Shown here: positions 1 to 10,446 of the stretch, one piece after another
Position numbering within the stretch: the stretch's first letter is position 1
Layout of the letters: the number at the start of each line of letters is the position of its first letter
Notes under the pieces: model-generated
What the model saw: the letters and a program-made list of their open reading frames with translations, nothing else
What the model was told of the DNA's origin: nothing
Databases searched by the model: none
Source: Elstera cyanobacteriorum
GTDB lineage: Bacteria; Pseudomonadota; Alphaproteobacteria; Elsterales; Elsteraceae
Length of the DNA: 64,000 nt
Direction: 5' to 3'
NCBI RefSeq assembly: GCF_002251735.1
Contig: NZ_NOXS01000033.1
Span: forward strand, 160,040 to 224,039
Position numbers and translations under genes: made by a program

Positions 1-636
1 CGCTGCGTCGAGGCGATGGCCCGCGCCGTGCCGCTGCCGGTGACGGTCAAGCACCGGCTGGCGATTGATGAGATGGACGAGGCGGAAACCGTCTTCCGCT
101 TTGTCGAGACCGTGCGCGATGCGGGCTGCAAGCGTTTTATCGTTCACGCGCGTAAGGCGTGGTTGAAGGGCCTCAGCCCGAAGGAAAACCGCGAAATCCC
201 GCCACTGCGCTACGAGTTGGTGCATGCGCTGAAAGACCGATTCCCCGATCTCGACCTAACTTTGAACGGCGGCATTCGTAGCCTTGATGCGGCGACGGAG
301 CATTTGCCGCATCTCGATGGGGTGATGATCGGGCGAGCGGCCTATGAAGACCCGTGGATTTTTGCCGAAGCCGACGCCCGTTTCTATGGCGGCGGCCCCG
401 GCCCCGAAAGCCGGGCAGCGGTGGTACAGGCTATGCTGCCCTATATCGAGCGGCGTCTTGCCGAAGGCGTGCCGCTGAAAGCGATCACCCGCCATATGCT
501 CACGCTCTATCGTGGGCAGCCGGGCGGGCGGGCGTGGCGGCGCTATTTGTCGGAAGTGGCCCATCGCCCCGGCGCGGGACCGGAGGTGGTGGAAGCCGCC
601 CTGCGCATGACCGAAACTCCGGCCTTGGCGGCCTGA
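1..636 (+). CDS. dusA: tRNA-dihydrouridine synthase A, C-terminal part (5' end outside window)
   Basis: The frame is open from base 1, so the first ~120 codons lie upstream of the window; 211 residues are visible. DusA is an FMN enzyme that reduces uridine to dihydrouridine in the D-loop of tRNAs. Visible DusA signatures are the TVKHRLAID segment, the [12 protein letters not shown] motif (around visible residues 49-60), the NGGI loop that contacts FMN phosphate, and G-V-M-I-G-R-A-A-Y. The A-subfamily is favoured by the [12 protein letters not shown] stretch. Its stop lies 7 bp before yejB, but I infer no functional link to the transporter. Confidence 0.93.
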   Translation, partial: RCVEAMARAVPLPVTVKHRLAIDEMDEAETVFRFVETVRDAGCKRFIVHARKAWLKGLSPKENREIPPLRYELVHALKDRFPDLDLTLNGGIRSLDAATEHLPHLDGVMIGRAAYEDPWIFAEADARFYGGGPGPESRAAVVQAMLPYIERRLAEGVPLKAITRHMLTLYRGQPGGRAWRRYLSEVAHRPGAGPEVVEAALRMTETPALAA

Positions 637-643
637 CCGGCGG

Positions 644-1717
644 ATGCTGGGCTATATCCTTCGCCGCCTTGCGCTGATGATCCCGACGCTGTTCGGGATT
701 CTGCTGGTCAATTTCATCGTCATTCAAGCCGCCCCTGGCGGCCCGGTGGAACGGACGATTGCCGCCTTCCAGGGGCGCGGCGGCGGCGATATGGACCGGC
801 TGGGCGGCGGCGGCTCGGAAACCCTAAATTCCGACCCGCAAAAGCGCGGCACCAATATCACGCCGGAACTGTTGGCGGAGATTAATGCCCTCTATGGGTT
901 CGATAAACCGCCGGTCGAACGGTTCGTGACGATGATCGGCAATTACTTGCGCTTCGATTTCGGCAAGAGTTTCTTCCGCGACCGCAGCGTTGTCGATCTG
1001 GTGGCGGAAAAACTGCCGGTGTCCCTGTCGCTTGGGCTGTGGACCCTGCTGCTGACCTATGGCGTCTCCATCCCCCTCGGTATTGCCAAGGCGATGCGGG
1101 ACGGCAGCCGGTTCGACGTGGCGACCAGTGTGGCGGTGATCGTTGGCTATGCCGTGCCCGCTTTCCTGTTCGCGGTGCTGCTGATCGTGCTGTTTGCAGG
1201 CGGCTCTTTCCTGTCGATCTTCCCCCTGCGCGGGCTGACGTCCGATGGGTGGGAGAGCCTGAGTCTGATGGGTAAGATCGCCGATTACTTCTGGCACCTC
1301 GCCTTGCCGCTCACCGCCATGCTGATCGGCGGCTTCGCGAGCCTGACGCTGCTGACCAAGAACAGTTTTATCGACGAAATCGGCAAAGCTTATGTGCTGA
1401 CCGCCCGTGCCAAGGGGCTGGGGGAACGGCAGGTGCTCTACGGCCATGTCTTCCGCAACGCCATGCTGCTGGTGATTGCCGGGTTTCCGGCAGCCTTCAT
1501 TGCGACGCTCTTCACCTCCTCCCTGCTGATCGAAGTGATTTTCTCGCTCGATGGGCTGGGGCTGCTGGGGTTCGAGGCGACGACCAGCCGCGATTATCCG
1601 GTGATGTTCGGCACGCTCTATGTGTTCACGCTGATCGGGCTGCTGCTGCAATTGCTCGGCGATATCGTCTTTACCTGGGTCGATCCGCGCATCGACTTTA
1701 ACCGGCGGGAGGGGTGA
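644..1717 (+). CDS. yejB: ABC transporter permease, YejB-like (microcin C / oligopeptide type)
   Basis: 357 residues. Inner-membrane permease of a binding-protein-dependent peptide importer (DppB/OppB superfamily). The N-terminus [19 protein letters not shown] is the usual first membrane segment. An insert at residues ~45-80 rich in Gly/Asp and containing K-R-G-T-N-I is typical of YejB rather than DppB. The EAA-type loop facing the ATPase is near residues 240-280 (T-A-R-A-K-G-L-G). It is the first gene of yejB-yejE-yejF, with 1 bp between it and yejE. The substrate in E. coli is microcin C and related peptides; here the substrate is not known. Confidence 0.88.
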   Translation: MLGYILRRLALMIPTLFGILLVNFIVIQAAPGGPVERTIAAFQGRGGGDMDRLGGGGSETLNSDPQKRGTNITPELLAEINALYGFDKPPVERFVTMIGNYLRFDFGKSFFRDRSVVDLVAEKLPVSLSLGLWTLLLTYGVSIPLGIAKAMRDGSRFDVATSVAVIVGYAVPAFLFAVLLIVLFAGGSFLSIFPLRGLTSDGWESLSLMGKIADYFWHLALPLTAMLIGGFASLTLLTKNSFIDEIGKAYVLTARAKGLGERQVLYGHVFRNAMLLVIAGFPAAFIATLFTSSLLIEVIFSLDGLGLLGFEATTSRDYPVMFGTLYVFTLIGLLLQLLGDIVFTWVDPRIDFNRREG

Positions 1718-1718
1718 G

Positions 1719-2738
1719 ATGCGCCCGTTAACCCGCCGTCGCCTAACCGCCTTTTGCAGCAATCGCCGGGGCTTCTGGTCCTTCTGGATTTTTCTGGTGG
1801 TCTTTTGCCTCACCCTCGGCGCCGATCTGATCGCCAACGATAAGCCGTTGCTGGTGCGCTATGACGGCGGCTTCTATCTACCGGTCTTCACGGTCTACCC
1901 GGAAACCACCTTCGGCGGCGATTTCCCGACTGAGGCGGACTACCGCGACCCGGAAGTGCAGGCGCTGATCCAGGCGAAAGGCTGGATGGTCTGGCCGCTG
2001 ATCCCCTATCGCTACGATACGGTGGTGAAGAACCTTCCTAGCCCGGCGCCGACGCCGCCCGATGCGGCCCATTGGCTTGGCACCGACGATAAGGCGCGCG
2101 ATGTGCTGGCGCGGCTGATCTATGGCATGCGGGTGTCGCTGCTGTTCGGTCTCATCCTCGCCAGCCTGTCGGCGGTGATCGGCATCGCGGCGGGGGCCGC
2201 GCAGGGCTATTACGGCGGCATGGTCGATCTGCTGGCCCAGCGCTTCATTGAGGTTTGGAGCGGCCTGCCGGTGCTCTACCTCCTCATCCTTCTGTCCAGT
2301 CTGGTGCAGCCGGGCTTCTGGTGGCTGCTGGGGACGATGGTGCTGTTCAGTTGGATCGCCCTGGTCGGCGTGGTGCGGGCGGAGGTTCTGCGCACACGCA
2401 ACTTCGATTACGTCCGCGCCGCCCGCGCCCTGGGGGTGGGCGATGGGGCGATCCTGCGCCGCCATGTGCTGCCGAATGCGATGGTGGCGACGATTACCTT
2501 TCTGCCGTTTCTGCTGAATAGCGCCATCGGCGTGCTGACCAGTCTCGATTTCCTAGGCTTCGGTCTGCCGCCCGGCTCGCCGTCCTTGGGGGAAATGCTG
2601 GCGCAGGGGAAGAATAATCTGCACGCGCCCTGGCTGGGGATTACCGCCTTCGTGACGCTGGCGGCGCTGATGACGCTGCTGGTCTTTATCGGCGAAGCGG
2701 TGCGCGACGCTTTCGACCCGCGCCGGGGGCTGCGATGA
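1719..2738 (+). CDS. yejE: ABC transporter permease, YejE-like
   Basis: 339 residues. Second permease of the same importer. It has an N-terminal membrane segment (residues ~15-40), then a long periplasmic insert (~45-120, with several Tyr/Pro and D-G-G-F-Y) characteristic of YejE. The DppC-like core follows, with G-T-D-D-K-A-R-D-V-L-A-R-L-I-Y-G at ~125-140 and the EAA loop at ~235-265 (R-A-A-R-A-L-G-V-G). The start follows yejB by 1 bp, and the stop overlaps the yejF start by 4 bp (ATGA), so the three are almost certainly co-translated. Confidence 0.88.
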   Translation: MRPLTRRRLTAFCSNRRGFWSFWIFLVVFCLTLGADLIANDKPLLVRYDGGFYLPVFTVYPETTFGGDFPTEADYRDPEVQALIQAKGWMVWPLIPYRYDTVVKNLPSPAPTPPDAAHWLGTDDKARDVLARLIYGMRVSLLFGLILASLSAVIGIAAGAAQGYYGGMVDLLAQRFIEVWSGLPVLYLLILLSSLVQPGFWWLLGTMVLFSWIALVGVVRAEVLRTRNFDYVRAARALGVGDGAILRRHVLPNAMVATITFLPFLLNSAIGVLTSLDFLGFGLPPGSPSLGEMLAQGKNNLHAPWLGITAFVTLAALMTLLVFIGEAVRDAFDPRRGLR

Positions 2739-4315
2739 GCGCGCCGCTGCTGGAGGTTCAGAGCCTCAGCATTACCTTCAACCCGCTCGGCGGCACGCCG
2801 GTTGCGGCGGTGAAGGGCCTCAGCTTTCGGCTCGACCGGGGGGAAACCCTGGTGTTGGTGGGGGAGAGCGGTTCCGGCAAATCGGCCTCCGCCCTCGCTA
2901 TTCCGGGGTTGCTGCCGAAGGGGACCGGCATTTCCGGCGCGATCCGCTTTGCGGGGGACGATCTGACCCAGCGGCCCGAGGCGGAGTTGCGCGCCCTGCG
3001 CGGCAATCGCATCGGCATGATTTTCCAGGAACCGATGACGGCGCTGAACCCGCTGCATCGGGTCGGCGATCAGATCGGCGAAACCCTGCGCCTGCACCGG
3101 GGCCTGTCGAACGCCGCCGCCCGCGCCAAGGTGCTGGCCCTATTGGCCGAGGTTGGTATCGACCGCGCCGAAGAGCGGATCGACGCTTTCCCGCATCAGC
3201 TTTCCGGCGGACAGCGGCAGCGGGTGATGATCGCGGCGGCACTGGCCTGCGATCCCGATCTGCTGATCGCCGACGAGCCAACAACCGCGCTCGACGTGAC
3301 GCTGCAAGCGCAAATCCTGACCCTGCTCAAGCGGCTTCAGGCCGAACGCGGCCTTGGCATTCTGTTCATCACCCATGATTTCGGCGTGGTGCGCCGCATG
3401 GCCGACCGCATTGCCGTGCTGCGTTATGGCGAGTGTGTAGAATATGGCAATGCGGCGGAGGTGCTGACCCGCCCGCACGCTGATTATACGAAAGAACTGC
3501 TGGCCGCCGAACCTTCGGGCCGCCCGGCGCCGGTGCCCAACAGCGCGCCCGAGGTGCTGCGCGGCGAGGCCTTGTCGGTACGCTTCGGCGGGCGGCATTG
3601 GTGGGGCGGGGCCAAGCCGGGGTTTCTGGCGCTCAACGAGATTTCCGTCACGCTGCGCGCCGGGGAAACCCTGGGGGTCGTCGGCGAGAGTGGGTCGGGG
3701 AAATCCACCCTAGGGCTTCGGCTGCTGCGTCTTCTGGCGGGGGGCGGGCAGGTCAGCCTGCTCGGGCAGAACCTCGATCGCCTCTCTCGCCCGGCCCTGC
3801 GGACGGCGCGGCGGCAGATGCAGGTGGTGTTTCAAGACCCATTCGGCTCGCTCTCGCCGCGCCTCTCGGTTGGGGAGATTATCGGCGAAGGGCTGACGGT
3901 GCACCCCGATGGCCGCGACCCGGTGGCGGCGGTGGCAGACGCCCTGCGCGACGTTGGCCTCGATCCGGCGATGGCCGACCGCTACCCGCATGAATTTTCC
4001 GGCGGGCAACGCCAGCGCATCGCCCTGGCCCGCGCGCTGATCCTGCGCCCGCAAGTGCTAATCTTGGACGAGCCGACCAGCGCGCTCGACCGGTCCCTGC
4101 AGGGCCAGTTGATCGACCTGCTGCGCCAGCTTCAGGCAGAGCGGGGGCTTGCTTACCTGTTTATCAGCCACGATCTCGCGGTCGTGCGCGCCCTCAGCCA
4201 TCGGGTGATGGTGCTCAAGGATGGCAGGATCGTCGAAAGCGGCCCGGCGGAGCTCGTGCTCCGTCAGCCCCAGGCCGAGTATACGAAAGCCCTGCTTGCT
4301 GCCGCAGGGATTTAG
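2735..4315 (+). CDS. yejF: ABC transporter ATP-binding protein with two ATPase domains, YejF-like
   Basis: 526 residues containing two complete ABC ATPase domains. Domain 1 (~1-260) has Walker A GESGSGKS and signature LSGGQRQR; domain 2 (~275-526) has GESGSGKS and FSGGQRQR. Each carries a Walker B ending in D-E-P-T and an H-loop (I-T-H-D-F, I-S-H-D-L). This duplicated arrangement matches YejF, which energises YejBE. No periplasmic binding protein gene (yejA) sits before or after the cluster in this window. A 196-bp stretch with no recognised gene separates it from convergent hpnE. Confidence 0.9.
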   Translation: MSAPLLEVQSLSITFNPLGGTPVAAVKGLSFRLDRGETLVLVGESGSGKSASALAIPGLLPKGTGISGAIRFAGDDLTQRPEAELRALRGNRIGMIFQEPMTALNPLHRVGDQIGETLRLHRGLSNAAARAKVLALLAEVGIDRAEERIDAFPHQLSGGQRQRVMIAAALACDPDLLIADEPTTALDVTLQAQILTLLKRLQAERGLGILFITHDFGVVRRMADRIAVLRYGECVEYGNAAEVLTRPHADYTKELLAAEPSGRPAPVPNSAPEVLRGEALSVRFGGRHWWGGAKPGFLALNEISVTLRAGETLGVVGESGSGKSTLGLRLLRLLAGGGQVSLLGQNLDRLSRPALRTARRQMQVVFQDPFGSLSPRLSVGEIIGEGLTVHPDGRDPVAAVADALRDVGLDPAMADRYPHEFSGGQRQRIALARALILRPQVLILDEPTSALDRSLQGQLIDLLRQLQAERGLAYLFISHDLAVVRALSHRVMVLKDGRIVESGPAELVLRQPQAEYTKALLAAAGI

Positions 4316-4511
4316 GTTTCGGACAGAATGAAGCCGCGCCCGTCCGCTACGGCCTGGGACACGGTCGCGCGGCCGTCGTGCGGGCGGGGTTGGGGCGAGA
4401 TAAATGCGGTAGGGAAAGGCGCGCGCCGCCCGGGCGCGGCGGCCCAGGAACAATGACAATAGGGACACGGTACGAACTCGGACCAGGAAGGGTTTGAGCT
4501 TCAGGGCCTGC

Positions 4512-5735
4512 CTAGCGCCGCCCAAAACTCTCCACGGCGCGCAGGCCGGAGCGGATCGCCCCTTCAAGGGTCGCGGGCAGGCCGGTCGCGGTCCAATCCC
4601 CGGCAAGGCGCAGGTTGAGCAGCCCCGGGACGTTCGGGCCGGGGCGACGGGCGTTTTGTGCGGGGGTTGCGGCGAAGGTTGCGCGCTTTTCCCAAATCAG
4701 CCGCACCTGATCGGGCGCGCAGCCGTAGAGCCGCAAGAGGTCGGCCTTTATGGCGGCCTCAATTTCCGTGGCGGGGGTATCGCGCAGCCGGTCGGCGGCA
4801 GAAAGGGTGACCGCCACCCGTGCCCCGCGCCGTAAAAACCATTCCCCCGTCCCATCGATGAGCCCCAGCAACTCCGGCGCGTCGCCCGCTGGCGGAACGG
4901 GAAGCGTGGCATGGAGGTTCAGAATGGCGCGGCTTTCGGTCGGCACGTCCAGATCGGGCAACAGCCGGTGCGCGGCCTGCGGCGGCACGGCCAAAACAAT
5001 CCGGCTCATCGGGGTAATGGGGATGGTATCGCCATTGCCGACGTGCAGCGCCGTGATTCGATCGTCCGTTCGGTCGAGGCGGCGCAGGGGGGTTGTGGTC
5101 CGCAGTATAGCCCCCCGCGCGGTCAGATAGGCGATTGCCGGGCGGATTAAGGCGGTGTCGAGGCTGTCGCGCGGTACAAGCGGGCAGGCGGCGGCCGTGC
5201 CGCGCAGCAGGCCCTGGCGCAGCACGGCGCTTAGCAGCCGCGCATCGCCCTCGGCGGGGTCGATATTCAGGGCGGCTCGCACCAGCGGGTGCCACAGCCA
5301 GCGCCCGGTTGGGCTGTCGAGGTCGAGCCGGTCGCCGACCCTGCCGCCGCGCATCAGCCGATGGGCGGCCAGCAAAGCCCGGCGGGTCAGGGGGGCGGGC
5401 GGCTTTAGCAGCAGACCGGGGCCGAGCGGCAGGGTTAGGCGGTCCGTGCCGCCGATCAGCGTGAGCGCGCCGGGGGTTGGTCCGGGGGCGATAAACCCGT
5501 CTTTGGCGCCGATCCGGTCCAGATAGGCGTGTAGGGCGCGGTTGCCGCGCAGGATCAAGTGCGTGCCGAGATCGACCAACGGTAGGTCTTCGCCCGCCAG
5601 CGGCCACGCGCGGCAGCGCCCGCCAGGGTGTGGCGCGGCTTCGAGGATAATAACCTTATCGCCCTTGCTGACGGCCATCACGGCGGCGGCCAGTCCCGCG
5701 ACCCCGGCGCCGACGATGACCGTTGTGCGCGCCAT
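4512..5735 (-). CDS. hpnE: Hydroxysqualene dehydroxylase HpnE
   Basis: 407 residues. FAD-dependent amine-oxidase-fold enzyme that reductively removes the hydroxyl from hydroxysqualene to give squalene, the third step of the HpnCDE route. The start MARTTVIVGAGVAGLAAA is chosen because it begins right at the dinucleotide-binding G-x-G-x-x-G motif and because its ATG shares one base with the stop of the upstream hpnC-hpnD gene (TGATG); an in-frame extension upstream has no family resemblance. The acidic residue (E) ending beta-2 (I-I-L-E-A) and the C-terminal L-A-G-D-W motif that contacts FAD are present. Confidence 0.92.
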   Translation of the reverse strand: MARTTVIVGAGVAGLAAAVMAVSKGDKVIILEAAPHPGGRCRAWPLAGEDLPLVDLGTHLILRGNRALHAYLDRIGAKDGFIAPGPTPGALTLIGGTDRLTLPLGPGLLLKPPAPLTRRALLAAHRLMRGGRVGDRLDLDSPTGRWLWHPLVRAALNIDPAEGDARLLSAVLRQGLLRGTAAACPLVPRDSLDTALIRPAIAYLTARGAILRTTTPLRRLDRTDDRITALHVGNGDTIPITPMSRIVLAVPPQAAHRLLPDLDVPTESRAILNLHATLPVPPAGDAPELLGLIDGTGEWFLRRGARVAVTLSAADRLRDTPATEIEAAIKADLLRLYGCAPDQVRLIWEKRATFAATPAQNARRPGPNVPGLLNLRLAGDWTATGLPATLEGAIRSGLRAVESFGRR

Positions 5736-7171
5736 CAGCCTCGCCCCGCGCGCAGCAGAACCGCCAGCCGATCCGCCCCGGTTAGCCGCCCCCCGGGGGC
5801 AAAGGCCTGGGCTTGAAGGCGGCGGAACAGGCGACGATAAAGGCCGATCATCACCGCAACCCCCCAGCGCCCCCGGAAGCGGCGTGCTGCCAGCCGAGCG
5901 GTGCAATCGGCATAGAGCGCCTCAACCTCCGGCACGAGGGTGGGTAGGTCGGCGCGCGTCAGATAGACCCGGCCCGTCGCCGCATCGGCATCAAGATCGC
6001 GTAGAATATTGGTCAGTTGCAGTGCGCGCCCGGCGCTACGGGCCAGGGCGTCGTCCTCGATCCCCAGGGCGGCGAGAATCAGCGTGCCGACCGCCCCCGC
6101 CACCCGGTCGCAATAGAGCAGCAATGCCGCGCGGTCCGGCGCCTGTGGCGGCGCGGTGAGGTCGGAGATCAGCCCGTCCAGTAGCGCGAGAAAGGGCGGC
6201 CGCGGCAAACGGTAGCGGGTGAGCAGCGCGAGGAAATCTGGCGGTAAATCGGCGGGAAATCGCCCCTCGGCCAGCCCCGTCAGCCGGTCGTGCCAGGCGT
6301 GCAGGGCGGCAAGATCGCCCGCCTCGTCGGCCAACGCATCCCAGGCGCGGGCATAGGCATAGACCCCGGCAATGGCGGCGCGGGCTTCTGCCGGTAGGAG
6401 GGGCAAGGCCAGCCGGAACGAGCCGCTGAGGCGCGGGCGCGGCGGTCGGGCGGGGACCAGGGCGGCGCGGGCACAGGCCAGCCGGTCGCGGAGGCCGAAG
6501 GGCCGCCCGTCGGCCAGCGCTGCCGCCTGCCGTTGGGCCGCCATCACCGTCGCCGCCGCCTGCCGCCGCAGGCCCGGTGCGCGCAGGAGTTGCGGGAGCG
6601 GCGCCGCTTCAGCCAATAGCCTCGGCAGCGCGGCGTGGATTGCTGGCAGCGCCGCCGTCGGCAAATAGGCCCGGCCCCAGCGCGCCCGGTCGGCGGGTGC
6701 GTCGTCGAGATGATTGAGCAGTTGCAGGCTCAGGCACAGCGCGTCTGCTGCCGGATAGGTCAGCGGCGATTCGCCATGCAGATCGAGCAGAAATCGCCCA
6801 ACGGGCACTGACGACGCGCGGCACGTCGCGAGGGCGGTTGCCAGGTCGGTCGGCAAATCGCCGCGCGCATCCGCCTCGAAAGCGGGCAGCAGCGCCTTAA
6901 AGGCCGCCAGCGCGGCGGGGATCGCCGTAAGATCCCGTTCGGCGGCGGTCGCCAGCCGGTGCAGCCCGGCCAAACGATCCGCGACGCTCATTCCTGGATC
7001 AGGCATATCGGCCCAATCGTCGGCAGCGCGGACATAGCCGTAAAAGCGCAGGATCGCCGCCCGATGCCCCCCGGCCAGCCAGCGCAAGGCAACCGGGAAG
7101 GATTCCTGAGGGGCCGTTTTGCCCCGATGGGGCGGCAGGACGGCGGCAAGACCCGGCAGCGGCGCATTCAT
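5735..7171 (-). CDS. hpnCD: Fused squalene synthesis enzyme HpnC-HpnD
   Basis: 478 residues with two squalene/phytoene synthase domains. The N-terminal half (~20-245) is HpnC-like: Y-V-R-A-A-D-D-W-A-D (first Asp-rich motif, ~51-55), S-V-P-V-G-R-F-L-L-D-L-H-G, and a second Asp motif D-D-A-P-A-D (~156-161). The C-terminal half (~250-478) is HpnD-like: Y-A-Y-A-R-A-W-D-A-L-A-D-E (~278-282), Y-C-D-R-V-A-G-A-V-G and L-T-N-I-L-R-D-L-D-A-D (~392-396). HpnD condenses two farnesyl-PP to presqualene-PP, and HpnC converts that to hydroxysqualene, the HpnE substrate. Normally these are separate genes of about 280 residues. The ATG at 7171 is preferred; ATG at 7183 and TTG at 7231 are alternatives. Confidence 0.85.
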   Translation of the reverse strand: MNAPLPGLAAVLPPHRGKTAPQESFPVALRWLAGGHRAAILRFYGYVRAADDWADMPDPGMSVADRLAGLHRLATAAERDLTAIPAALAAFKALLPAFEADARGDLPTDLATALATCRASSVPVGRFLLDLHGESPLTYPAADALCLSLQLLNHLDDAPADRARWGRAYLPTAALPAIHAALPRLLAEAAPLPQLLRAPGLRRQAAATVMAAQRQAAALADGRPFGLRDRLACARAALVPARPPRPRLSGSFRLALPLLPAEARAAIAGVYAYARAWDALADEAGDLAALHAWHDRLTGLAEGRFPADLPPDFLALLTRYRLPRPPFLALLDGLISDLTAPPQAPDRAALLLYCDRVAGAVGTLILAALGIEDDALARSAGRALQLTNILRDLDADAATGRVYLTRADLPTLVPEVEALYADCTARLAARRFRGRWGVAVMIGLYRRLFRRLQAQAFAPGGRLTGADRLAVLLRAGRG

Positions 7172-7303
7172 ACCGACCAGCATAGCAGAAGTTGCCGGGG
7201 GCGTCCCTGTTTTGCCTCTTGTTTGCCGCAATCCCTTGTGCAGTATGCCGGATGACGCCGTTTATCCGGCCAGCCCCTTGTCGATCCAAAGGATCAATGG
7301 ACC

Positions 7304-8185
7304 ATGCGCTTCGCTTCTTTCCGCACTCCGTTTTTCGCCGGTTTGATGCTGTCGGCGGCGGCCTTCGCCTCGGCCCCCGCGTCGGCCCAGACTATCGGCG
7401 AGCTTCTGAAGCAGCCCGCGCCGAAAGAAGATCCGGTGATCGCCCGCGTCGGGGCAATCGATGTGAAGCGGTCGGACCTTGTGCGCTCGCTCGACGGGCT
7501 GCCGCCGCAGGTGCAGCAGATGCCGTTGCAGACGGTTTATCCCTTGATCCTTGACCGGCTGATCGATGGCAAGCTGATCACCAACGCCGCCCGCGGCCAA
7601 AAGCTGAACGAGGATGCGGAAGTGAAGCGCCGCTTGGCCGATTACGAAGATCGTGTCGTGCAGGAAGTCTATCTGAACCGCGCGGTGGCGGCGAAGGTCG
7701 ATGATAAGGCGCTGAAGGACCGCTACGACCAGTTCCTGAAGGCCAATCCGCCGCAGGAAGAAGTCCGCGCCCGTCATATCCTGGTCGCCAGCGAAGCCGC
7801 TGCGAAGGATATTATCGCCGAATTGAAGAAGGGCGGCGATTTCGCGACGATTGCCAAGGCAAAATCGACCGATGGCAGCGCCAAGGAAGGCGGCGATCTC
7901 GGCTTCTTCACTAAGGAAGACATGGTGCCGGAATTCTCCGAGGCCGCCTTTGCGCTAAAGGCTGGGGAGTTTACCCAGGCCCCCGTGAAGAGCCAGTTCG
8001 GCTGGCACGTGATTAAGCTGGAACAGCGCCGCGAAACGGCAGCCCCCAGCTTGGCCGATATGAAGGAACAACTGACGTCGGAAATGTCGCAGGAAATGAT
8101 CACCAAGATCGTCGATGACCTGCGCAAGGGCGCCAAGATCGAAAAGTTCGATATCGACGGCAAGCCGCTGCCCGCCGCTCAGTAA
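7304..8185 (+). CDS. Periplasmic parvulin-type peptidyl-prolyl cis-trans isomerase
   Basis: 293 residues. An N-terminal Sec signal (residues 1-28, cleavage probably after A-S-A) is followed by a SurA/PrsA-like N-terminal helical region (~45-150). A rotamase (PpiC/parvulin) domain follows, beginning E-V-R-A-R-H-I-L-V (~150) and including G-G-D-L-G-F-F and the closing G-W-H-V-I-K-L. It probably assists folding of exported and outer-membrane proteins. It is divergent from the hpn genes, with a 132-bp intergenic region, and lies just upstream of argJ, an arrangement common in alphaproteobacteria. Confidence 0.9.
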   Translation: MRFASFRTPFFAGLMLSAAAFASAPASAQTIGELLKQPAPKEDPVIARVGAIDVKRSDLVRSLDGLPPQVQQMPLQTVYPLILDRLIDGKLITNAARGQKLNEDAEVKRRLADYEDRVVQEVYLNRAVAAKVDDKALKDRYDQFLKANPPQEEVRARHILVASEAAAKDIIAELKKGGDFATIAKAKSTDGSAKEGGDLGFFTKEDMVPEFSEAAFALKAGEFTQAPVKSQFGWHVIKLEQRRETAAPSLADMKEQLTSEMSQEMITKIVDDLRKGAKIEKFDIDGKPLPAAQ

Positions 8186-8210
8186 TCCCGCGCACAAAAG
8201 GCCCCGACCG

Positions 8211-9443
8211 ATGGCAAAGACCGTCTCCCCGCTCGCCCCCGCCTCTTTCCCCGTGCTGCCGCCGATTGCCGGGGTCCGCCTCGCCTCCGGCGCGGTCGGG
8301 GTGCGCTACCAAGGCCGAACCGATGTGTTCTTGGCAGAGCTGGCGCCGGGAGCCACCGTCGCCGGGGTCTATACCAAGTCGCTCACCCGCTCCGCCCCGG
8401 TGGATTGGTGCCGCGAGGCGCAAAAGGGCGGGACGGCGCGCGCCATCGTCGTGAATTCCGGCAATTCCAATGCCTTCACGGGGAAGGCGGGCTGGGCGTC
8501 GGTCGAACGCACGGCGACGGCTGCGGCGGCGCTGCTCGGCTGCAAACCGTCCGAAGTCTTCATCGCCTCGACGGGGGTGATCGGCGAACCGCTGCCCGAT
8601 CATAAGATCACCGATGGTTTGCCCGCGATTGCCGAGAGCCTGACGGCAGATGCGTGGCAGGCGGCGGCGGAAGCCATTATGACCACCGATACCTTCCCGA
8701 AAGCCGCGACGGCGACGGCGGAAATCGACGGCGTGACTGTGCGGATCAACGGGATTTGCAAAGGCTCGGGCATGATTGCGCCGGATATGGCGACCATGCT
8801 GGGCTTCCTATTCACCGATGCCGCGATCAGCGCCGAGGCTTTGCAGGCGTTGCTGTCCCCGGCGTCCGATGCCAGCTTCAACTGCATTACGGTGGATAGC
8901 GATACCTCCACCTCCGATACGGTCGTCCTGTGTGCGACCGGCCAAGCTGGGAACGCGCCGATCACCACGGCAAGCGACCCGCGCGCGGCAGGGTTCCGGG
9001 CGGCGCTCGACGCGGTCTGTACCGATCTGGCGCAGCAGCTCGCCCGCGACGGCGAGGGGGCGCAGAAGTTCGTGACCGTCGATGTGGCGGGTGCGGTGTC
9101 GGATGCCTCGGCCAAAGTCGTCGCGCTCGCCATTGCCAATTCGCCGCTGGTCAAGACGGCGATTGCCGGGGAAGACGCTAATTGGGGCCGCGTTGTTATG
9201 GCCGTGGGTAAGGCGGGGCAACCGGCGGACCGCGATAAGCTCGCCATCTGGTTTGGTGGGTATATTGTGGCGAAGGATGGTCAGCGCGTCGAAGGCTATG
9301 ACGAAACCCCGATTGCCGCCCATATGAAGGGCACAGAGGTTCACCTGAAGGTCGATCTCGGCCTTGGGACCGGCACCGCCCGCGTTTGGACCTGCGATCT
9401 GACCCACGGCTATATCGACATCAATGGCAGCTATCGGAGCTAA
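8211..9443 (+). CDS. argJ: Bifunctional ornithine acetyltransferase / N-acetylglutamate synthase
   Basis: 410 residues. ArgJ transfers acetyl from N-acetylornithine to glutamate (and can use acetyl-CoA) in arginine biosynthesis. The precursor self-cleaves before a Thr nucleophile; the motif [12 protein letters not shown] is present with Thr195. Other family blocks are [10 protein letters not shown] and C-K-G-S-G-M-I-A-P. The start [10 protein letters not shown] at 8211 fits the family N-terminus; an in-frame upstream extension overlaps the isomerase gene and is rejected. The 3' end overlaps the next gene by 20 bp. Confidence 0.95.
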   Translation: MAKTVSPLAPASFPVLPPIAGVRLASGAVGVRYQGRTDVFLAELAPGATVAGVYTKSLTRSAPVDWCREAQKGGTARAIVVNSGNSNAFTGKAGWASVERTATAAAALLGCKPSEVFIASTGVIGEPLPDHKITDGLPAIAESLTADAWQAAAEAIMTTDTFPKAATATAEIDGVTVRINGICKGSGMIAPDMATMLGFLFTDAAISAEALQALLSPASDASFNCITVDSDTSTSDTVVLCATGQAGNAPITTASDPRAAGFRAALDAVCTDLAQQLARDGEGAQKFVTVDVAGAVSDASAKVVALAIANSPLVKTAIAGEDANWGRVVMAVGKAGQPADRDKLAIWFGGYIVAKDGQRVEGYDETPIAAHMKGTEVHLKVDLGLGTGTARVWTCDLTHGYIDINGSYRS

Positions 9444-10398
9444 CCCGCTGCTGCCGCAGCCGATCCTCGAGACCGAGCGTTTGCGCCTGCGGCCCCTGCG
9501 GCCGGGGGATTTGGCGCGCATCACCGCGTTGGCCGATGATGCGGAGATTGCCGCGCGCACCGCTGCGATCCCGCATCCCTATAAGCCCCATCACGCCGAA
9601 TATTGGCTGACCAATAGCCGGGCTGAGCGGGAGCGTGGCGAGGCGGTGACCTATGCGATTGCCGACCGGGAAACCGATGCGTTTCTCGGCGGCGTTTCCC
9701 TCACCCTCATGGCGGGGGCGGAGAAGGGCGTGATTCTCGGCTACTGGCTGGGCCGCGCGTCCTGGGGCCAGGGGCTGGCGACGGAAGCCGTGCGCCGGGT
9801 GCTGCATTTCGCCTTTACCGATCTTGATCGCGTCTCGGCCTATGCCTTGGTGATTCCGGGGAACGCGGCCTCCTTCGGTGTTTTGGCAAAACTGGGGTTC
9901 GAGCCGTGTGCGACCGACGGCATTCCAGTCGAAGACCAATGCCGCCCAGCCCTGGGGCGCCGGATCGCGCGCGCCGATTTCCTGGCGGCGCAGCCGGTGC
10001 CGAAAACCCTGTTCGTTGTGGCGGCGGCGCTGATCGACGGCGATGGTCGCATTCTGCTGGCCCAGCGCCCGGAAGGCAAAGCCTTGGCCGGGCTGTGGGA
10101 GTTTCCTGGCGGTAAGGTCAGCCCCGGCGAAACGCCGGAAGCGGCGCTGGTGCGCGAGCTTCAGGAGGAATTGGGGGTGACCGTCCGCCCTTCCTGCCTC
10201 GCGCCCTTTGCGTTTGCTTCCCATACCTACCCGCAGTTTCACCTGATGATGCCGCTCTACCTCTGCCGCGTGTGGGACGGGGAACCGCAGGGCAAGGAAG
10301 GCCAAGCCCTAGCTTGGGTCCGCCCGCAGCGCCTGCACGATTACCCGATGCCGCCCGCCGATGTGCCGTTGGTGGCGCAGTTACGGACGATGTTGTAG
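9424..10398 (+). CDS. GNAT acetyltransferase - MutT Nudix hydrolase fusion
   Basis: 324 residues with two domains. Residues ~15-185 are a RimJ/RimL-like GNAT (E-T-E-R-L-R-L-R-P near the start, acetyl-CoA loop W-G-Q-G-L-A-T-E-A). Residues ~193-324 are a MutT-type Nudix hydrolase with the complete Nudix box G-x5-E-x7-R-E-L-x-E-E-L-G at 230-251, and [15 protein letters not shown] before it. The second domain probably sanitises 8-oxo-dGTP; the GNAT substrate is unknown. The gene starts inside argJ (20-bp overlap, different frame). In related genomes I would expect separate genes here; this is recalled, not tested. Confidence 0.85.
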   Translation: MAAIGANPLLPQPILETERLRLRPLRPGDLARITALADDAEIAARTAAIPHPYKPHHAEYWLTNSRAERERGEAVTYAIADRETDAFLGGVSLTLMAGAEKGVILGYWLGRASWGQGLATEAVRRVLHFAFTDLDRVSAYALVIPGNAASFGVLAKLGFEPCATDGIPVEDQCRPALGRRIARADFLAAQPVPKTLFVVAAALIDGDGRILLAQRPEGKALAGLWEFPGGKVSPGETPEAALVRELQEELGVTVRPSCLAPFAFASHTYPQFHLMMPLYLCRVWDGEPQGKEGQALAWVRPQRLHDYPMPPADVPLVAQLRTML

Positions 10399-10408
10399 CG
10401 GTTGACGC

Positions 10409-10437
10409 TTGACAACCAATCGGCTTGAGGCTCTCCT
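10409..10437 (+). promoter_or_regulatory. Possible promoter of the toxin-antitoxin-like pair
   Basis: A perfect -35 hexamer TTGACA (10409-10414) lies 32 bp before the 10447 start. With a 17-bp spacer the -10 would be TCTCCT, which is poor, so the call is tentative. Confidence 0.3.
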
Positions 10438-10446
10438 AAAGCAGGT

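Noticed and set aside
824-1837. A 337-codon minus-strand frame opposite yejB
   Set aside because: Antisense shadow with low-complexity Gln/His/Arg composition and no ribosome binding site.
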